From contig NZ_FNDT01000016.1 in assembly GCF_900099735.1 (NCBI RefSeq), forward strand, positions 1 through 62,680: DNA of 62,680 bases. The letters run 5' to 3'. A program made the position numbers and the translations under genes. The notes under the pieces are model-generated. The model ran no database searches, had not been told where the DNA came from, and saw nothing but the letters and a program-made list of their open reading frames with translations. Shown here piece after piece: positions 15,346 through 23,422 of the stretch. Source of the stretch: Arthrobacter subterraneus. Its GTDB lineage: Bacteria > Actinomycetota > Actinomycetes > Actinomycetales > Micrococcaceae. Positions within the stretch are counted from its first letter, which is position 1. Each line of letters opens with the position of its first letter.

Positions 15346-17391
15346 CTAGGCGGCAACCGACTCGGAAGCGGCAGCCGGTACCGGCTTGCGGACAGCGAAC
15401 CGCTTGAGGGCCACCACCGCCAGGGCCGAGATGACCATGCCTACGAGGATCGCTACAACAAACATAACGACATTGCCGATCGCGAAGAATACAAAGATTC
15501 CTCCGTGGGGGGCCTGCGATGTCACTCCGGTTCCCATGATGATGGCGCCGGTTACCGCCGAACCCAGCATTCCTGCGGGGATGACCCGCAGCGGATCCGC
15601 TGCCGCGAAGGGGATTGCACCCTCGGAGATGAAGGCGGATCCCAGGAGCCAGGCAGCCTTGCCGTTCTCGCGCTCGGCGAGGGAGAAACGGCGTCGGTCG
15701 ATCACCGTTGCCAGCGCCATGGCCAGCGGGGGAACCATGCCTGCGGCCATGACCGCGGCCATGATCTGCCATGGCGCCTGGTTGGCGACGGTGCCGGCAC
15801 CGAGGCCGGCGACGGCGAAGGCGTAGGCCACCTTGTTGATGGGGCCGCCGAGGTCGATGGCCATCATCAGGCCGAGGATAACCCCGAGGAGCAGTGCACC
15901 GGCACCGGTGAGGCCGGACAGCCAGTCGTTCAGTGCCACGGTCAGGCCGGCAATCGGGCCGCCCAGGATCAGGATCATGAGACCGGAAGCCACAATGGAG
16001 GCGACCAGCGGGATGATGACCACCGGCATGAGGCCGCGCAGCCAGCGGGGTACCGACAGTTTGCCGATCTTCATGGCCACGTACCCGGCGAGCAGGCCGC
16101 CGACGATCGCCCCGAGGAACCCGGCGCCCATGAAACCTGCCACCGCGCCGGCAACGAAGCCCGGTGCGATGCCCGGCCGGTCAGCGAGCGCGTAGGCAAT
16201 GTAGCCCGCAAGGGCCGGAACCAGGAAGCCCATTGACAGGGCGCCGATCTTGAAGAGCACCGCTCCGAGGTAGGCACCGAGGGCACCCGAGGCTGTTTCC
16301 GGGAATTCCGTGGGCAGGTTCCACAGGCTGTTGTTGACCACCATGTCATCAGCAAACCCGGTGATGTCATACCCGCCGAGCAGGAAGCCGAGGGCAATGA
16401 GGAGGCCGCCGCCGGCAACGAACGGGATCATGTAGCTGACGCCCGTGAGCAGCGCGCGCTTGAGCTGGCCGCCGATGCTTTCACTGCCGGACTCGTCGTC
16501 GTGCGTTCCGGGTGTCGAGGAGTCGGCCACACGGCGGGCATTCGGGTTGTCGGCGGCGGCGAGCGCTTCCTCCACCATGACGCCGGGCTCGTCGATGCCG
16601 CGCTTCACGGGAGCGTTGATGACCGGCTTGCCGGCGAACCGGTGCTTGTCGCGAACGTCGACGTCGACGGCAAAGATGACGGCGTCGGCAGCGGCGATCA
16701 CGGAGGGGTCCAGGGGAGTGGATGCGGAGGATCCCTGCGTCTCCACCTGGAGGTCGATGCCGCGCTCCTTGGCGGCGGCAACCAGGGAGTCCGCGGCCAT
16801 ATAGGTATGGGCGATCCCGGTGGGGCAGGCGGTCACGGCGATCAGGCGCTTGGTGCGCGCTGCGACCGGCGGCGTGGTGGTACCGGGGTCGGCAGACTCC
16901 GGGTTCACCGAGGTGGCGCCGCCTTCCTTCTTCGCGGGCCCGGCGTCGAGCGCTTCCTCCACGAGGGCCACGATCTCCTGCTCGGAGGAAGCGGCGCGCA
17001 GCGCTGCGGTGAAGTCCTTCTTGATCAGGGAGCGGGCGAGCTTCGACAGGAGCTTGAGATGCTGCTGGTCCGCGCCCTCCGGGGCTGCGATGAAGAACAC
17101 CAGGTCTGCCGGGCCGTCCTTGGCACCGAAATCGACCTTCGGTTCGAGGCGGGCCATGGCGAGCGTCGGCTCAAGGACGGCGGTGGACCGGCAATGCGGG
17201 ATGGCGATTCCACCGGGAATTCCGGTGGCCGTCTTCTCCTCGCGGGCCAGGGCGTCAGCGAACAGCCCTTCCACCTGGTCGGCACGGCCCTGCGCCACCA
17301 CCAGCTCGGCGAGCCGGCGGATAACGCCGGCGCGGTCATTGCCCAGCGACTTGTCGAGGACGACAAGTTCTGGCGTAATCATTGCGGACAT
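15346..17391 (-). CDS. fruA: Fructose-specific PTS permease EIIABC
   Basis: The 681-residue fusion imports fructose and releases fructose 1-phosphate. Order: EIIA (about 1-155, phosphohistidine H66 in IAIPHCRS), a linker, EIIB (about 180-280, phosphocysteine C189 in VTACPTGIAHTYMAADSL), then EIIC with about nine membrane segments, including TGVSYMIPFVAGGGLLIALG and a GPINKVAYAF loop. The start ATG follows AAAGGAA. It is 17 bases from fruK and 23 from ptsI. The order A-B-C in one chain is common in actinobacterial fructose permeases. Confidence 0.95.
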   Translation of the reverse strand: MSAMITPELVVLDKSLGNDRAGVIRRLAELVVAQGRADQVEGLFADALAREEKTATGIPGGIAIPHCRSTAVLEPTLAMARLEPKVDFGAKDGPADLVFFIAAPEGADQQHLKLLSKLARSLIKKDFTAALRAASSEQEIVALVEEALDAGPAKKEGGATSVNPESADPGTTTPPVAARTKRLIAVTACPTGIAHTYMAADSLVAAAKERGIDLQVETQGSSASTPLDPSVIAAADAVIFAVDVDVRDKHRFAGKPVINAPVKRGIDEPGVMVEEALAAADNPNARRVADSSTPGTHDDESGSESIGGQLKRALLTGVSYMIPFVAGGGLLIALGFLLGGYDITGFADDMVVNNSLWNLPTEFPETASGALGAYLGAVLFKIGALSMGFLVPALAGYIAYALADRPGIAPGFVAGAVAGFMGAGFLGAIVGGLLAGYVAMKIGKLSVPRWLRGLMPVVIIPLVASIVASGLMILILGGPIAGLTVALNDWLSGLTGAGALLLGVILGLMMAIDLGGPINKVAYAFAVAGLGAGTVANQAPWQIMAAVMAAGMVPPLAMALATVIDRRRFSLAERENGKAAWLLGSAFISEGAIPFAAADPLRVIPAGMLGSAVTGAIIMGTGVTSQAPHGGIFVFFAIGNVVMFVVAILVGMVISALAVVALKRFAVRKPVPAAASESVAA

Positions 17392-17408
17392 CGGAATTCC
17401 TTTGGGGG

Positions 17409-18389
17409 TTATGGGTGGTTGGGGGACGTGTTGGCTGGGGTGAGCGCCCGTACCGTGACGGCGTCGGGCGTGGTCTGGTGCATGGCGGGCACGGTGGATC
17501 CCGGCAGGGAGGCCGCGGCCGAACCGTGGGCCACCGCCTGGCGAAGGCAGTCGGGGGCGCCGGCGCCGCCGGTATGCGCCAGAAGGTAGCCGGCCAGCGC
17601 GGAGTCTCCCGCGCCGACGGTCGAGATGGCAGTGATGGGTGGGTGCTGGGCATGCCAGGCACCCTCCGCGGTGACCAGCAGGGCGCCCTTGGACCCGAGG
17701 GTCGCAAGCACGGCGCCGACGCCGCGGCCGAGTAACCGGGTGGCGGCCTCCACGGCGAGTTCCTGTTCGTCTTCCAGGCTGTCTCCTGCACCGAGTCCGG
17801 TGAGCTGGGAGAGCTCCTCTGCGTTCGGCTTGAGCAGATCAGGAGCGGCGCCGCCCTCAATGGCGGCAATCAACGCAGCCTCGGAGGCATCAAGGGCGAT
17901 CAGTGGTGCCCGGTCGCCATGCCGCGTCCTGACCGCGCGCACCACTGCGGCGTAGAAATCGGACTCAAGTCCCGGCGGTAGGGACCCCGCGAGCACCAGC
18001 CATCGGGCGCCGTCGGACAGGTGTACCACCAGATCGATGAGTGCGTCGGCTTCCTGCCGGTTCAGCGCGGGGCCGGGCTCGTTGATCTTGGTGGTGGTGC
18101 CGTCGGGTTCCGTGATGGTCACATTGCTGCGCAGTGCCGCTGCAATGGGCAGGTTGCGGTACGGCACGCCGGCGGCCTGAAGGCCCACAAGCACCGGGTC
18201 ATTGTCATGGCCGGGCAGGATGGCGAGGGTGTCCGCGCCGCCCGCCGACAGAGCGCGGCACACATTGACGCCCTTGCCGCCGGATTCCTGGCGGTTGGCC
18301 GTTGCGCGCTGAACTGCGCCGCGGGCAAGGGGAGCGGCAAGCTCGATGGTGCGGTCGAGGCTGGGATTGGCGGTCAGGGTGATGATCAT
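17409..18389 (-). CDS. fruK: 1-phosphofructokinase (PfkB family)
   Basis: This 326-residue sugar kinase phosphorylates fructose 1-phosphate to fructose 1,6-bisphosphate. Visible marks are LTANPSLDRTIEL at the start, the substrate loop QESGGKGVNVCRAL, KPNAEELSQLTGLG, and the catalytic VGAGDSALAGYLLA motif with the PfkB aspartate. Its start overlaps the stop of the upstream DeoR-type repressor gene by four bases and it precedes fruA, so it belongs to the fructose operon. Confidence 0.94.
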   Translation of the reverse strand: MIITLTANPSLDRTIELAAPLARGAVQRATANRQESGGKGVNVCRALSAGGADTLAILPGHDNDPVLVGLQAAGVPYRNLPIAAALRSNVTITEPDGTTTKINEPGPALNRQEADALIDLVVHLSDGARWLVLAGSLPPGLESDFYAAVVRAVRTRHGDRAPLIALDASEAALIAAIEGGAAPDLLKPNAEELSQLTGLGAGDSLEDEQELAVEAATRLLGRGVGAVLATLGSKGALLVTAEGAWHAQHPPITAISTVGAGDSALAGYLLAHTGGAGAPDCLRQAVAHGSAAASLPGSTVPAMHQTTPDAVTVRALTPANTSPNHP

Positions 18390-19153
18390 GCGATCACCAG
18401 CTCTACATCGGCATCCGCCAGTGCCCGCGCGAGCGCCGGTTCGGGCTGGGCGTCGGTGATGAGCGCGTCGATCTCGGTGAGTCCGGCGAAACCGACGAGC
18501 GTCTGCGCGTCCAGTTTCGACGCGTCCGCCAGAACGACGACGCGGCGTGCTGATTGAACGATTGCAGCCTTCACGGAGGCCTCCTCAGGGTCTGGGGTGC
18601 TGAGCCCGAATTCCGGGTGCACTCCGTTGGTTCCAATGAAAACGACGTCCGGCCGGAATCCGCTGTACCGCGCCACCGTGCCGCTGCCCACGCACACACT
18701 GGTGAGGCTGCGGACGCGGCCGCCGATGAACTCAACCTGCAGCGATGAACCGATCAGGGTGTGGGCTACCGGCACCGAATGGGTGATGATGAGCAGCTGG
18801 TCAACGGCTTCCTGCGCGAGGAGCCCCGCCAGGTAACCGGTGGTGGTGCCGCCGTCGAGCACTATGGAGCCCTCAGCTGGAACCATCCCCAGCGCCGCCT
18901 TGGCGATGCGCGCCTTCTCGGCCTGGTTGCGTCCCTCGCGGCTGGTCAGGCTGAGCTCACTGGTGCTGGCGCTCGCCGCCGGGACCGCGCCACCATGGAC
19001 GCGGCGCAGAAGCCCGTCCTTCTCCAGGAGTGCCAGGTCGCGGCGGACTGTCTCCTTGGTGATGTTGAAACGGGCGGCGAGCTGTGCGACCGTGACCCGC
19101 CCCTCGGACGCAACCAGCGTGGCGATCCTGTTGTAGCGTTCTTCGGCGAACAC
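18386..19153 (-). CDS. fruR: DeoR-family repressor of the fructose operon
   Basis: The regulator has an N-terminal helix-turn-helix (GRVTVAQLAARFNITKETVR) and the C-terminal sugar-phosphate-sensing domain of the DeoR/GlpR family, with DGGTTTGYLAGLL and VFIGTNGVHPEFGL. A longer frame opens at 19177, but a GTG at 19153 follows AAGGAG with good spacing and gives the family-typical N-terminus FAEERYNRIATLVASEGRV, 255 residues. As first gene of the operon it probably represses its own promoter and is relieved by fructose 1-phosphate; the effector is inferred from family and neighbours. Confidence 0.88.
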   Translation of the reverse strand: MFAEERYNRIATLVASEGRVTVAQLAARFNITKETVRRDLALLEKDGLLRRVHGGAVPAASASTSELSLTSREGRNQAEKARIAKAALGMVPAEGSIVLDGGTTTGYLAGLLAQEAVDQLLIITHSVPVAHTLIGSSLQVEFIGGRVRSLTSVCVGSGTVARYSGFRPDVVFIGTNGVHPEFGLSTPDPEEASVKAAIVQSARRVVVLADASKLDAQTLVGFAGLTEIDALITDAQPEPALARALADADVELVIA

Positions 19154-19188
19154 GGGACTCCTTACGGGTGACGGCAATCACATGAATG

Positions 19189-19230
19189 TGTGTTTCAGTG
19201 ACTCTATCTGTGTTTGTGTCTGCCTGTCAA
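19189..19230 (-). promoter_or_regulatory. Promoter and repeated operator of the fructose operon
   Basis: On the minus strand TTGACA (19230-19225) and TAGAGT (19206-19201) are 18 bases apart. The heptamer TGTGTTT (plus-strand reading) occurs at 19189-19195 and 19209-19215, 20 bases apart, covering the -10 and start region. This is a plausible DeoR-type operator. Confidence 0.6.
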
Positions 19231-19284
19231 TCAAAAACGGAGTCAAACCCAAATTCAATTTTTGACGCTGTGGCGTTAAAGCAG

Positions 19285-19314
19285 GAAGCCACCCGCAGGG
19301 ATGCAGGTGGCTTC
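19285..19314 (-). terminator. Hairpin ending the DUF6458 transcript
   Basis: GAAGCCACC at 19285-19293 is inverted at 19306-19314. On the minus strand it lies about 40 bases after the gene and is followed by CTGCTTTAA, a weak T run. Confidence 0.5.
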
Positions 19315-19356
19315 ACGGTGGGGCCGGCTGACTCGCCGGCCAAACAGGCGGACAGG

Positions 19357-19614
19357 TCAGATGCCGCCATCGCGGGTCTCGTTGCGGGTAATCTGCTCGC
19401 CGGTGTTGGGATCCTGGACGGTCCTGGATTCGCTGACACGCCGCTGGCTGCGGGGTGCGTTCATGAGCAGGGACACGATAAGCCCCAGGATGCCCACTCC
19501 CATCAGGATGTAGCCCACCAGGGTGAGATCGATGAAGTTCACGAGATTGTCTGCGACGGCGAAGGCCAGGATTGCACCGAGTGCAATCAGGACGATGGAG
19601 GAACCGATTCTCAT
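19357..19614 (-). CDS. Small DUF6458-type membrane protein
   Basis: The 85-residue protein starts MRIGSSIVLIALGAILAFAV and has two membrane segments (about 5-20 and 32-51) followed by a short charged tail ending in TRNETRDGGI. The N-terminus matches the small actinobacterial proteins grouped as DUF6458, whose role is unknown. AAGGAG lies seven bases before the ATG. It is transcribed alone, back to back with the fructose operon's regulator side. Confidence 0.8.
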   Translation of the reverse strand: MRIGSSIVLIALGAILAFAVADNLVNFIDLTLVGYILMGVGILGLIVSLLMNAPRSQRRVSESRTVQDPNTGEQITRNETRDGGI

Positions 19615-19940
19615 GCCAACTACTCCTTGATTTGACCCGCCGTGAAGTTTTTGTGGTTAGTGCAGTAGCCACGGTGGGTTGCGAATATCGCGCTATGTAA
19701 TCAGCATACTTGGCTGCCGGTTCGAGTGGCTCGGGCGGCGCGGCGAAATTATCCAGCGGGGCCACATCCCGACCTAACGGTGAAGTTTTGATTACGGGGG
19801 GTTGCAAACTGTCGGAGCAGGAGTTTAATGGTTCCACTGGCAGGGGCGTAAGCTATTACTAAGCGCACTGATGAAGTAGGGTGGTAAGTAGTTGCACTTC
19901 GGTGCACCGTGAAATCGAACATTCGATAAAGGAGCACTTC

Positions 19941-20207
19941 ATGAATTTCCTCGCATTTCTTCTTCTCGGTCTTATTGCGGGCGCCATCGCCAAGATGATT
20001 CTGCCCGGACGCCAGGGTGGCGGCTGGCTCATCACGCTTGTTCTCGGCGTGGTTGGAGCCCTTCTGGGAGGCTTCCTGGGCAACCTGCTCTTCGGTGTCG
20101 GAGTGAATGAGTTCTTCTCGCTTTCCTCGTGGCTGCTGGCCATCGGCGGAGCGATCATCGTCCTCCTCGTCTACGGAGCTATCACCAAGAATCGCTCGCA
20201 CGCCTAA
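19941..20207 (+). CDS. GlsB/YeaQ/YmgE-family small membrane protein
   Basis: The 88-residue protein starts at 19941 (MNFLAFLLLGLIAGAIAKMI) after AAAGGAG. Three membrane segments and the glycine pattern LPGRQGGGWLITLVLGVVGA with LGGFLGNLLF identify the transglycosylase-associated/GlsB family, stress-related membrane proteins of unclear biochemical role. An upstream in-frame start gives a polar extension without family character. A strong terminator follows. A small TGCAC-TTCG-GTGCA hairpin sits in its leader. Confidence 0.85.
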   Translation: MNFLAFLLLGLIAGAIAKMILPGRQGGGWLITLVLGVVGALLGGFLGNLLFGVGVNEFFSLSSWLLAIGGAIIVLLVYGAITKNRSHA

Positions 20208-20228
20208 TTGGGTGTGACGCACTAAAAC

Positions 20229-20259
20229 GCCCCGTCGGTCTCATCCGGCGGGGCTTTTT
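20229..20259 (+). terminator. Rho-independent terminator
   Basis: GCCCCGTCGG at 20229-20238 pairs with CCGGCGGGGC at 20245-20254 (one mismatch), followed by TTTTT. It ends the GlsB-type gene. Confidence 0.85.
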
Positions 20260-20316
20260 GCGCGACTTTTCGGTGCGCACCAGCCACACTTGAGTAACCC
20301 TAGGGAAGGATCAGTA

Positions 20317-21093
20317 ATGGCACGCTTCAACCCCGCGGGAAAATTTGCCAGCGGAGCGGTATTCGACCGGCATGGCCAACCTAAACCGGGTGTCCAGCGC
20401 GTGGTGGAACGGGCTATCGACATTCAGCGACCTCTGGTTCTTGCAAACATTCGGAGACTGCGGAGAAAATACCCCTCCGCGACCGCCGCTGAACTGAACG
20501 CAAAACTGGAGCGGGATTACCTTGTTGCAATCACTACGGCCGGCGCCGCGGTAGGAGGCACCGCCGTCGTGCCTGCAATCGGGACGGTGGTTTCACTCGG
20601 GCTGTCGGCCGCTGCGACCGTCGGCTTCCTTGAGGCGACGGCGCTGTATGCGCAGTCGGTGGCCGAGCTTCACGGCATCTCCACTGACGATCCGGAGCGC
20701 GCACGGACCCTCATCATGGGCATCCTCATGGGAGAAGAAGGGTCTGCACTGATCCAGGCAACCATCGGCTCGTCCGCGGGCGGGGTTACCCGCCACTGGG
20801 GCAACGTTGTGGGCGGATCGATGTCATCCTCGGCCGTGCGGGGTATCGGCGCAAGCATCCGAAAGCGGTTCATCCGGCGCATGCTCGCCCGGCAGGGGGG
20901 CGCGCTGCTGGGACGCGCGCTGCCGTTCGGGGTGGGAGCTGCGGTAGGTGGAGCGGGCAACCACATGATGGGCCGTACCGTCATCAACGCCACCAGGGAG
21001 GCATTCGGTCCGCCGCCCACGGTCATTCCCGGCGAACTGCTGACTGAACTCGAGAAGCTTCCGGCCCCTACGGCGGAGGATACGGGGTCCTGA
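20317..21093 (+). CDS. EcsC-like conserved hypothetical protein
   Basis: The start ATG at 20317 follows GGAAGGA. The 258-residue product has an amphipathic N-terminal half, then a glycine/alanine-rich hydrophobic block (AITTAGAAVGGTAVVPAIGT, VVSLGLSAAATVGFLEATAL) and YAQSVAELHGISTDDPERAR, a pattern typical of EcsC-like proteins that associate with membranes. A second glycine-rich hydrophobic block near the C-terminus (GGALLGRALPFGVGAAVGGA) may also contact the membrane. The biochemical role is not known. Confidence 0.6.
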   Translation: MARFNPAGKFASGAVFDRHGQPKPGVQRVVERAIDIQRPLVLANIRRLRRKYPSATAAELNAKLERDYLVAITTAGAAVGGTAVVPAIGTVVSLGLSAAATVGFLEATALYAQSVAELHGISTDDPERARTLIMGILMGEEGSALIQATIGSSAGGVTRHWGNVVGGSMSSSAVRGIGASIRKRFIRRMLARQGGALLGRALPFGVGAAVGGAGNHMMGRTVINATREAFGPPPTVIPGELLTELEKLPAPTAEDTGS

Positions 21094-21129
21094 GGGTCTC
21101 ACATGCTGCCCAGCCCAGGCTGGGGCTGA

Positions 21130-21189
21130 GCCTCAGCCGAAGCCGAAGCCTGAGCCTGAGCCTGAGCCTGAGCCTCAGCCTCAGCCGAA
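21130..21189. repeat. Hexanucleotide tandem repeat, ten units
   Basis: Ten consecutive 6-base units of the form GCC(T/G)(G/C/A)A read: GCCTCA, GCCGAA twice, GCCTGA four times, GCCTCA twice, GCCGAA. The stop codon of the DUF445 gene (21181-21183) lies inside the array, so changes in unit number could alter the end of that protein or the spacing to the neighbouring gene. Confidence 0.85.
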
Positions 21190-22434
21190 CAGGGCGTGGG
21201 CAAGCGCAAAGATACCCAGCCCGGCGAGGGAGCCCACAACGGTGCCGTTGATCCGGATGAACTGGAGGTCCTTGCCCACCTGGAGTTCGATCTTGCGTGA
21301 GGTTTCCTCCGCGTCCCAGCGCTCCACGGTTTCGGAGATGATGCCGGCAATGTCGCTGCGGTAGGTACGCACGAGGTATCCGGCGCCGTCGGAAATCCAC
21401 CGGTTGATCCTGCCCGCAAGGTCCCCGTCGGTGGTCAGGCGGCGCCCGAAGTCGCGGACGGCTGCCTTGAAGTTCCGGGTCAGCTCACTGTCGGGGTCAT
21501 TGACGGCCTCGAGGAGTGCCGTCTTGACCGTTGACCAGGCCCGCGCGGCCACATCGTGAACCCGCGGATCGTCCAGGAACCCGGCCTTGATCTCCTCGGC
21601 CTTGGCGATGACCGCCGGGTCATGCTGTAGGTCCTGGGCGAGGTCCTTCAGGTACTTGTCGATGGAAAGCCGGACATCGTGCTGCGGGTCGGCCTGGACT
21701 GCCCGCACAAACTTCGCGAGCTCCACATAGACCTTGTCCCCTACCATCCCGTCCACAAAGTGGGGCACCCACGTGGGGGAGCGCTGGGACACCACGCGGG
21801 ATACGACGTCGTAATTGGCATCCACCCACTCGGCCGCGCGGTCCACCAACAGGTCCACCAGACGGTGGTGGTGGCCCTCCTCGAAAATCCGCTCGGCCAT
21901 CCTGCCCACAGGCGGACCCCACGGGGGGTCGACCACATGCTTGCGCACCATCGATTCGATGACCCGCTGGACGGCGTCGTCATCCAGGACAGTGAACGCG
22001 CCGCGGATCAGGGCGGCACCCTCGACGGCGACGCGGTCAGCCCCCTCGGGGCGGGCCAGCCAGGAACCTGCGCGCTGCGCGAGCCCGAGGGAGGACAGTT
22101 TCTCCTGCACCACCGACTCCGAGAGGAAGTTTTCCTCGACAAACTGCCCCAGGGAGGCGCCGATCTGGTCCTTCTTGCGGGGGATGATCGCCGTATGGGG
22201 GATCTTGAGCCCCATCGGGTATTTGAACAGGGCAGTCACCGCAAACCAGTCGGCCAGGGCGCCCACCATGCCGCCCTCCGCCGCAGCGCGGACATATTGA
22301 AGCCACGGGTACTCATCCTGCAGGGCGAACGCAAAGAGGAAGATCACGGCCATGAGCGCCAGCAGTCCGGTGGCGACGGCCTTCATCCGCTTCAGACCCG
22401 CCGCGCGCTCCGTATCGGTCAACGCAATGCTCAC
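21181..22434 (-). CDS. DUF445-family membrane-associated protein
   Basis: The 417-residue protein has one membrane segment near the start (TGLLALMAVIFLFAFALQ), then EGGMVGALADWFAVTALFKYPMG, the signature of DUF445 proteins, with IPRKKDQIGASLGQFVEENF. The long middle is helical and charged, and a second hydrophobic segment (GTVVGSLAGLGIFALAHALF) ends the chain. Its function is unknown. The stop codon is embedded in a hexamer tandem repeat. Confidence 0.8.
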   Translation of the reverse strand: MSIALTDTERAAGLKRMKAVATGLLALMAVIFLFAFALQDEYPWLQYVRAAAEGGMVGALADWFAVTALFKYPMGLKIPHTAIIPRKKDQIGASLGQFVEENFLSESVVQEKLSSLGLAQRAGSWLARPEGADRVAVEGAALIRGAFTVLDDDAVQRVIESMVRKHVVDPPWGPPVGRMAERIFEEGHHHRLVDLLVDRAAEWVDANYDVVSRVVSQRSPTWVPHFVDGMVGDKVYVELAKFVRAVQADPQHDVRLSIDKYLKDLAQDLQHDPAVIAKAEEIKAGFLDDPRVHDVAARAWSTVKTALLEAVNDPDSELTRNFKAAVRDFGRRLTTDGDLAGRINRWISDGAGYLVRTYRSDIAGIISETVERWDAEETSRKIELQVGKDLQFIRINGTVVGSLAGLGIFALAHALFG

Positions 22435-22519
22435 TTCGTCCTCCGCATCATGGCTGAGTTTCCCATCTAACCAGCCGCCGGTAGGGCAGTCACGCCGGGC
22501 ATTCGCTAGCGTAGGGCCT

Positions 22520-23410
22520 GTGGCAGAACAACGAGCGGTACAACACCTGGTTTTCGCGCATCGCGGTGCGAGTCAGCAGTACGCCGAGCACACTCGCGCG
22601 GCGTTCCTCCAGGCGCTCGCGGAAGGCGCGCACGGCATCGAGTGCGACGTCCACATGACCGAAGACCTGCAGCTGGTCTGCATCCATGATTCGACTCTCG
22701 ACCGCACGTCGAGCGGGACCGGTGATGTGGCGGACCACACGCTGCGCGAGCTGCGCGAACTCGACTTCGCCTCGTGGAAAGGCGCCAACGTGCCGCCCCA
22801 GTACGGCGGTATTGCGGACCAGCTGCTCAGTCTCGAGGACCTGCTGGACCTCCTCCGGCGGGACGGGAGGGAGCTGGAACTCGCAATCGAACTGAAGCAC
22901 CCCAGCCCCTTCGGGCTCAGGCTCGAGGAGCGGCTGATCGCGTTCCTCATGAGGGAGGGCTATGACCCGGTGACGTCGCGGCTGGCCAACCTTCACATCA
23001 GCTTCATGAGCTTCAACCCCGATTCCGTCAGGCATCTGCTGGAACGGGTCCCGGCCGACGTGGTTTGCCAGCTTGTCGCCGACGTGCAGCCCGAGGATGT
23101 GCGCGAGACGCTGGGACCGCTCACCGCGGCAGCCGTGATGAATCTGCTCCGCCGCGCGTTGCATGAGGGCGAGCGCATCATTGCGAGCGGGGCGGTGGGA
23201 ATTGCGGGACCCGGCATCGAGTACGTCCGTGCACACCCCGAGCGGGTGACCGGCTGGCTTGCCGCCGGGCTGCGCGTCCGGGTGTGGACAGTGGACACGG
23301 ACGACGACGTGGACTTCCTCCGTGACCTCGGTGTCCAGGAGATCACCACAAACCGGCCTGCCCGCGTCCTGCGCAGGCTCGGAGGGGAGCCCGACTCCGG
23401 GCGTTTGTGA
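22520..23410 (+). CDS. Glycerophosphodiester phosphodiesterase
   Basis: The enzyme hydrolyses glycerophosphodiesters to glycerol 3-phosphate and an alcohol. Family residues are FAHRGASQQYAEHTRAAF, ECDVHMTEDLQLVCIHDSTL and, near the end, VWTVDTDDDVDFLRDLGVQE with ITTNRPARVL. A GTG at 22520 puts the HRG motif close to the N-terminus, as in cytoplasmic members (296 residues); a much longer frame upstream would overlap the divergent DUF445 start and has no family character. It is followed after 12 bases by the GH15 gene. Confidence 0.88.
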   Translation: MAEQRAVQHLVFAHRGASQQYAEHTRAAFLQALAEGAHGIECDVHMTEDLQLVCIHDSTLDRTSSGTGDVADHTLRELRELDFASWKGANVPPQYGGIADQLLSLEDLLDLLRRDGRELELAIELKHPSPFGLRLEERLIAFLMREGYDPVTSRLANLHISFMSFNPDSVRHLLERVPADVVCQLVADVQPEDVRETLGPLTAAAVMNLLRRALHEGERIIASGAVGIAGPGIEYVRAHPERVTGWLAAGLRVRVWTVDTDDDVDFLRDLGVQEITTNRPARVLRRLGGEPDSGRL

Positions 23411-23422
23411 TTGAGTTAATGC

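Noticed and set aside
16501..17589. 362-residue open frame opposite fruA/fruK
   Set aside because: It crosses the boundary of two supported genes and is glycine/arginine-rich in the way of GC-driven shadows.
21130..21189. CRISPR array
   Set aside because: Units are six bases with no spacers; it is a simple tandem repeat.
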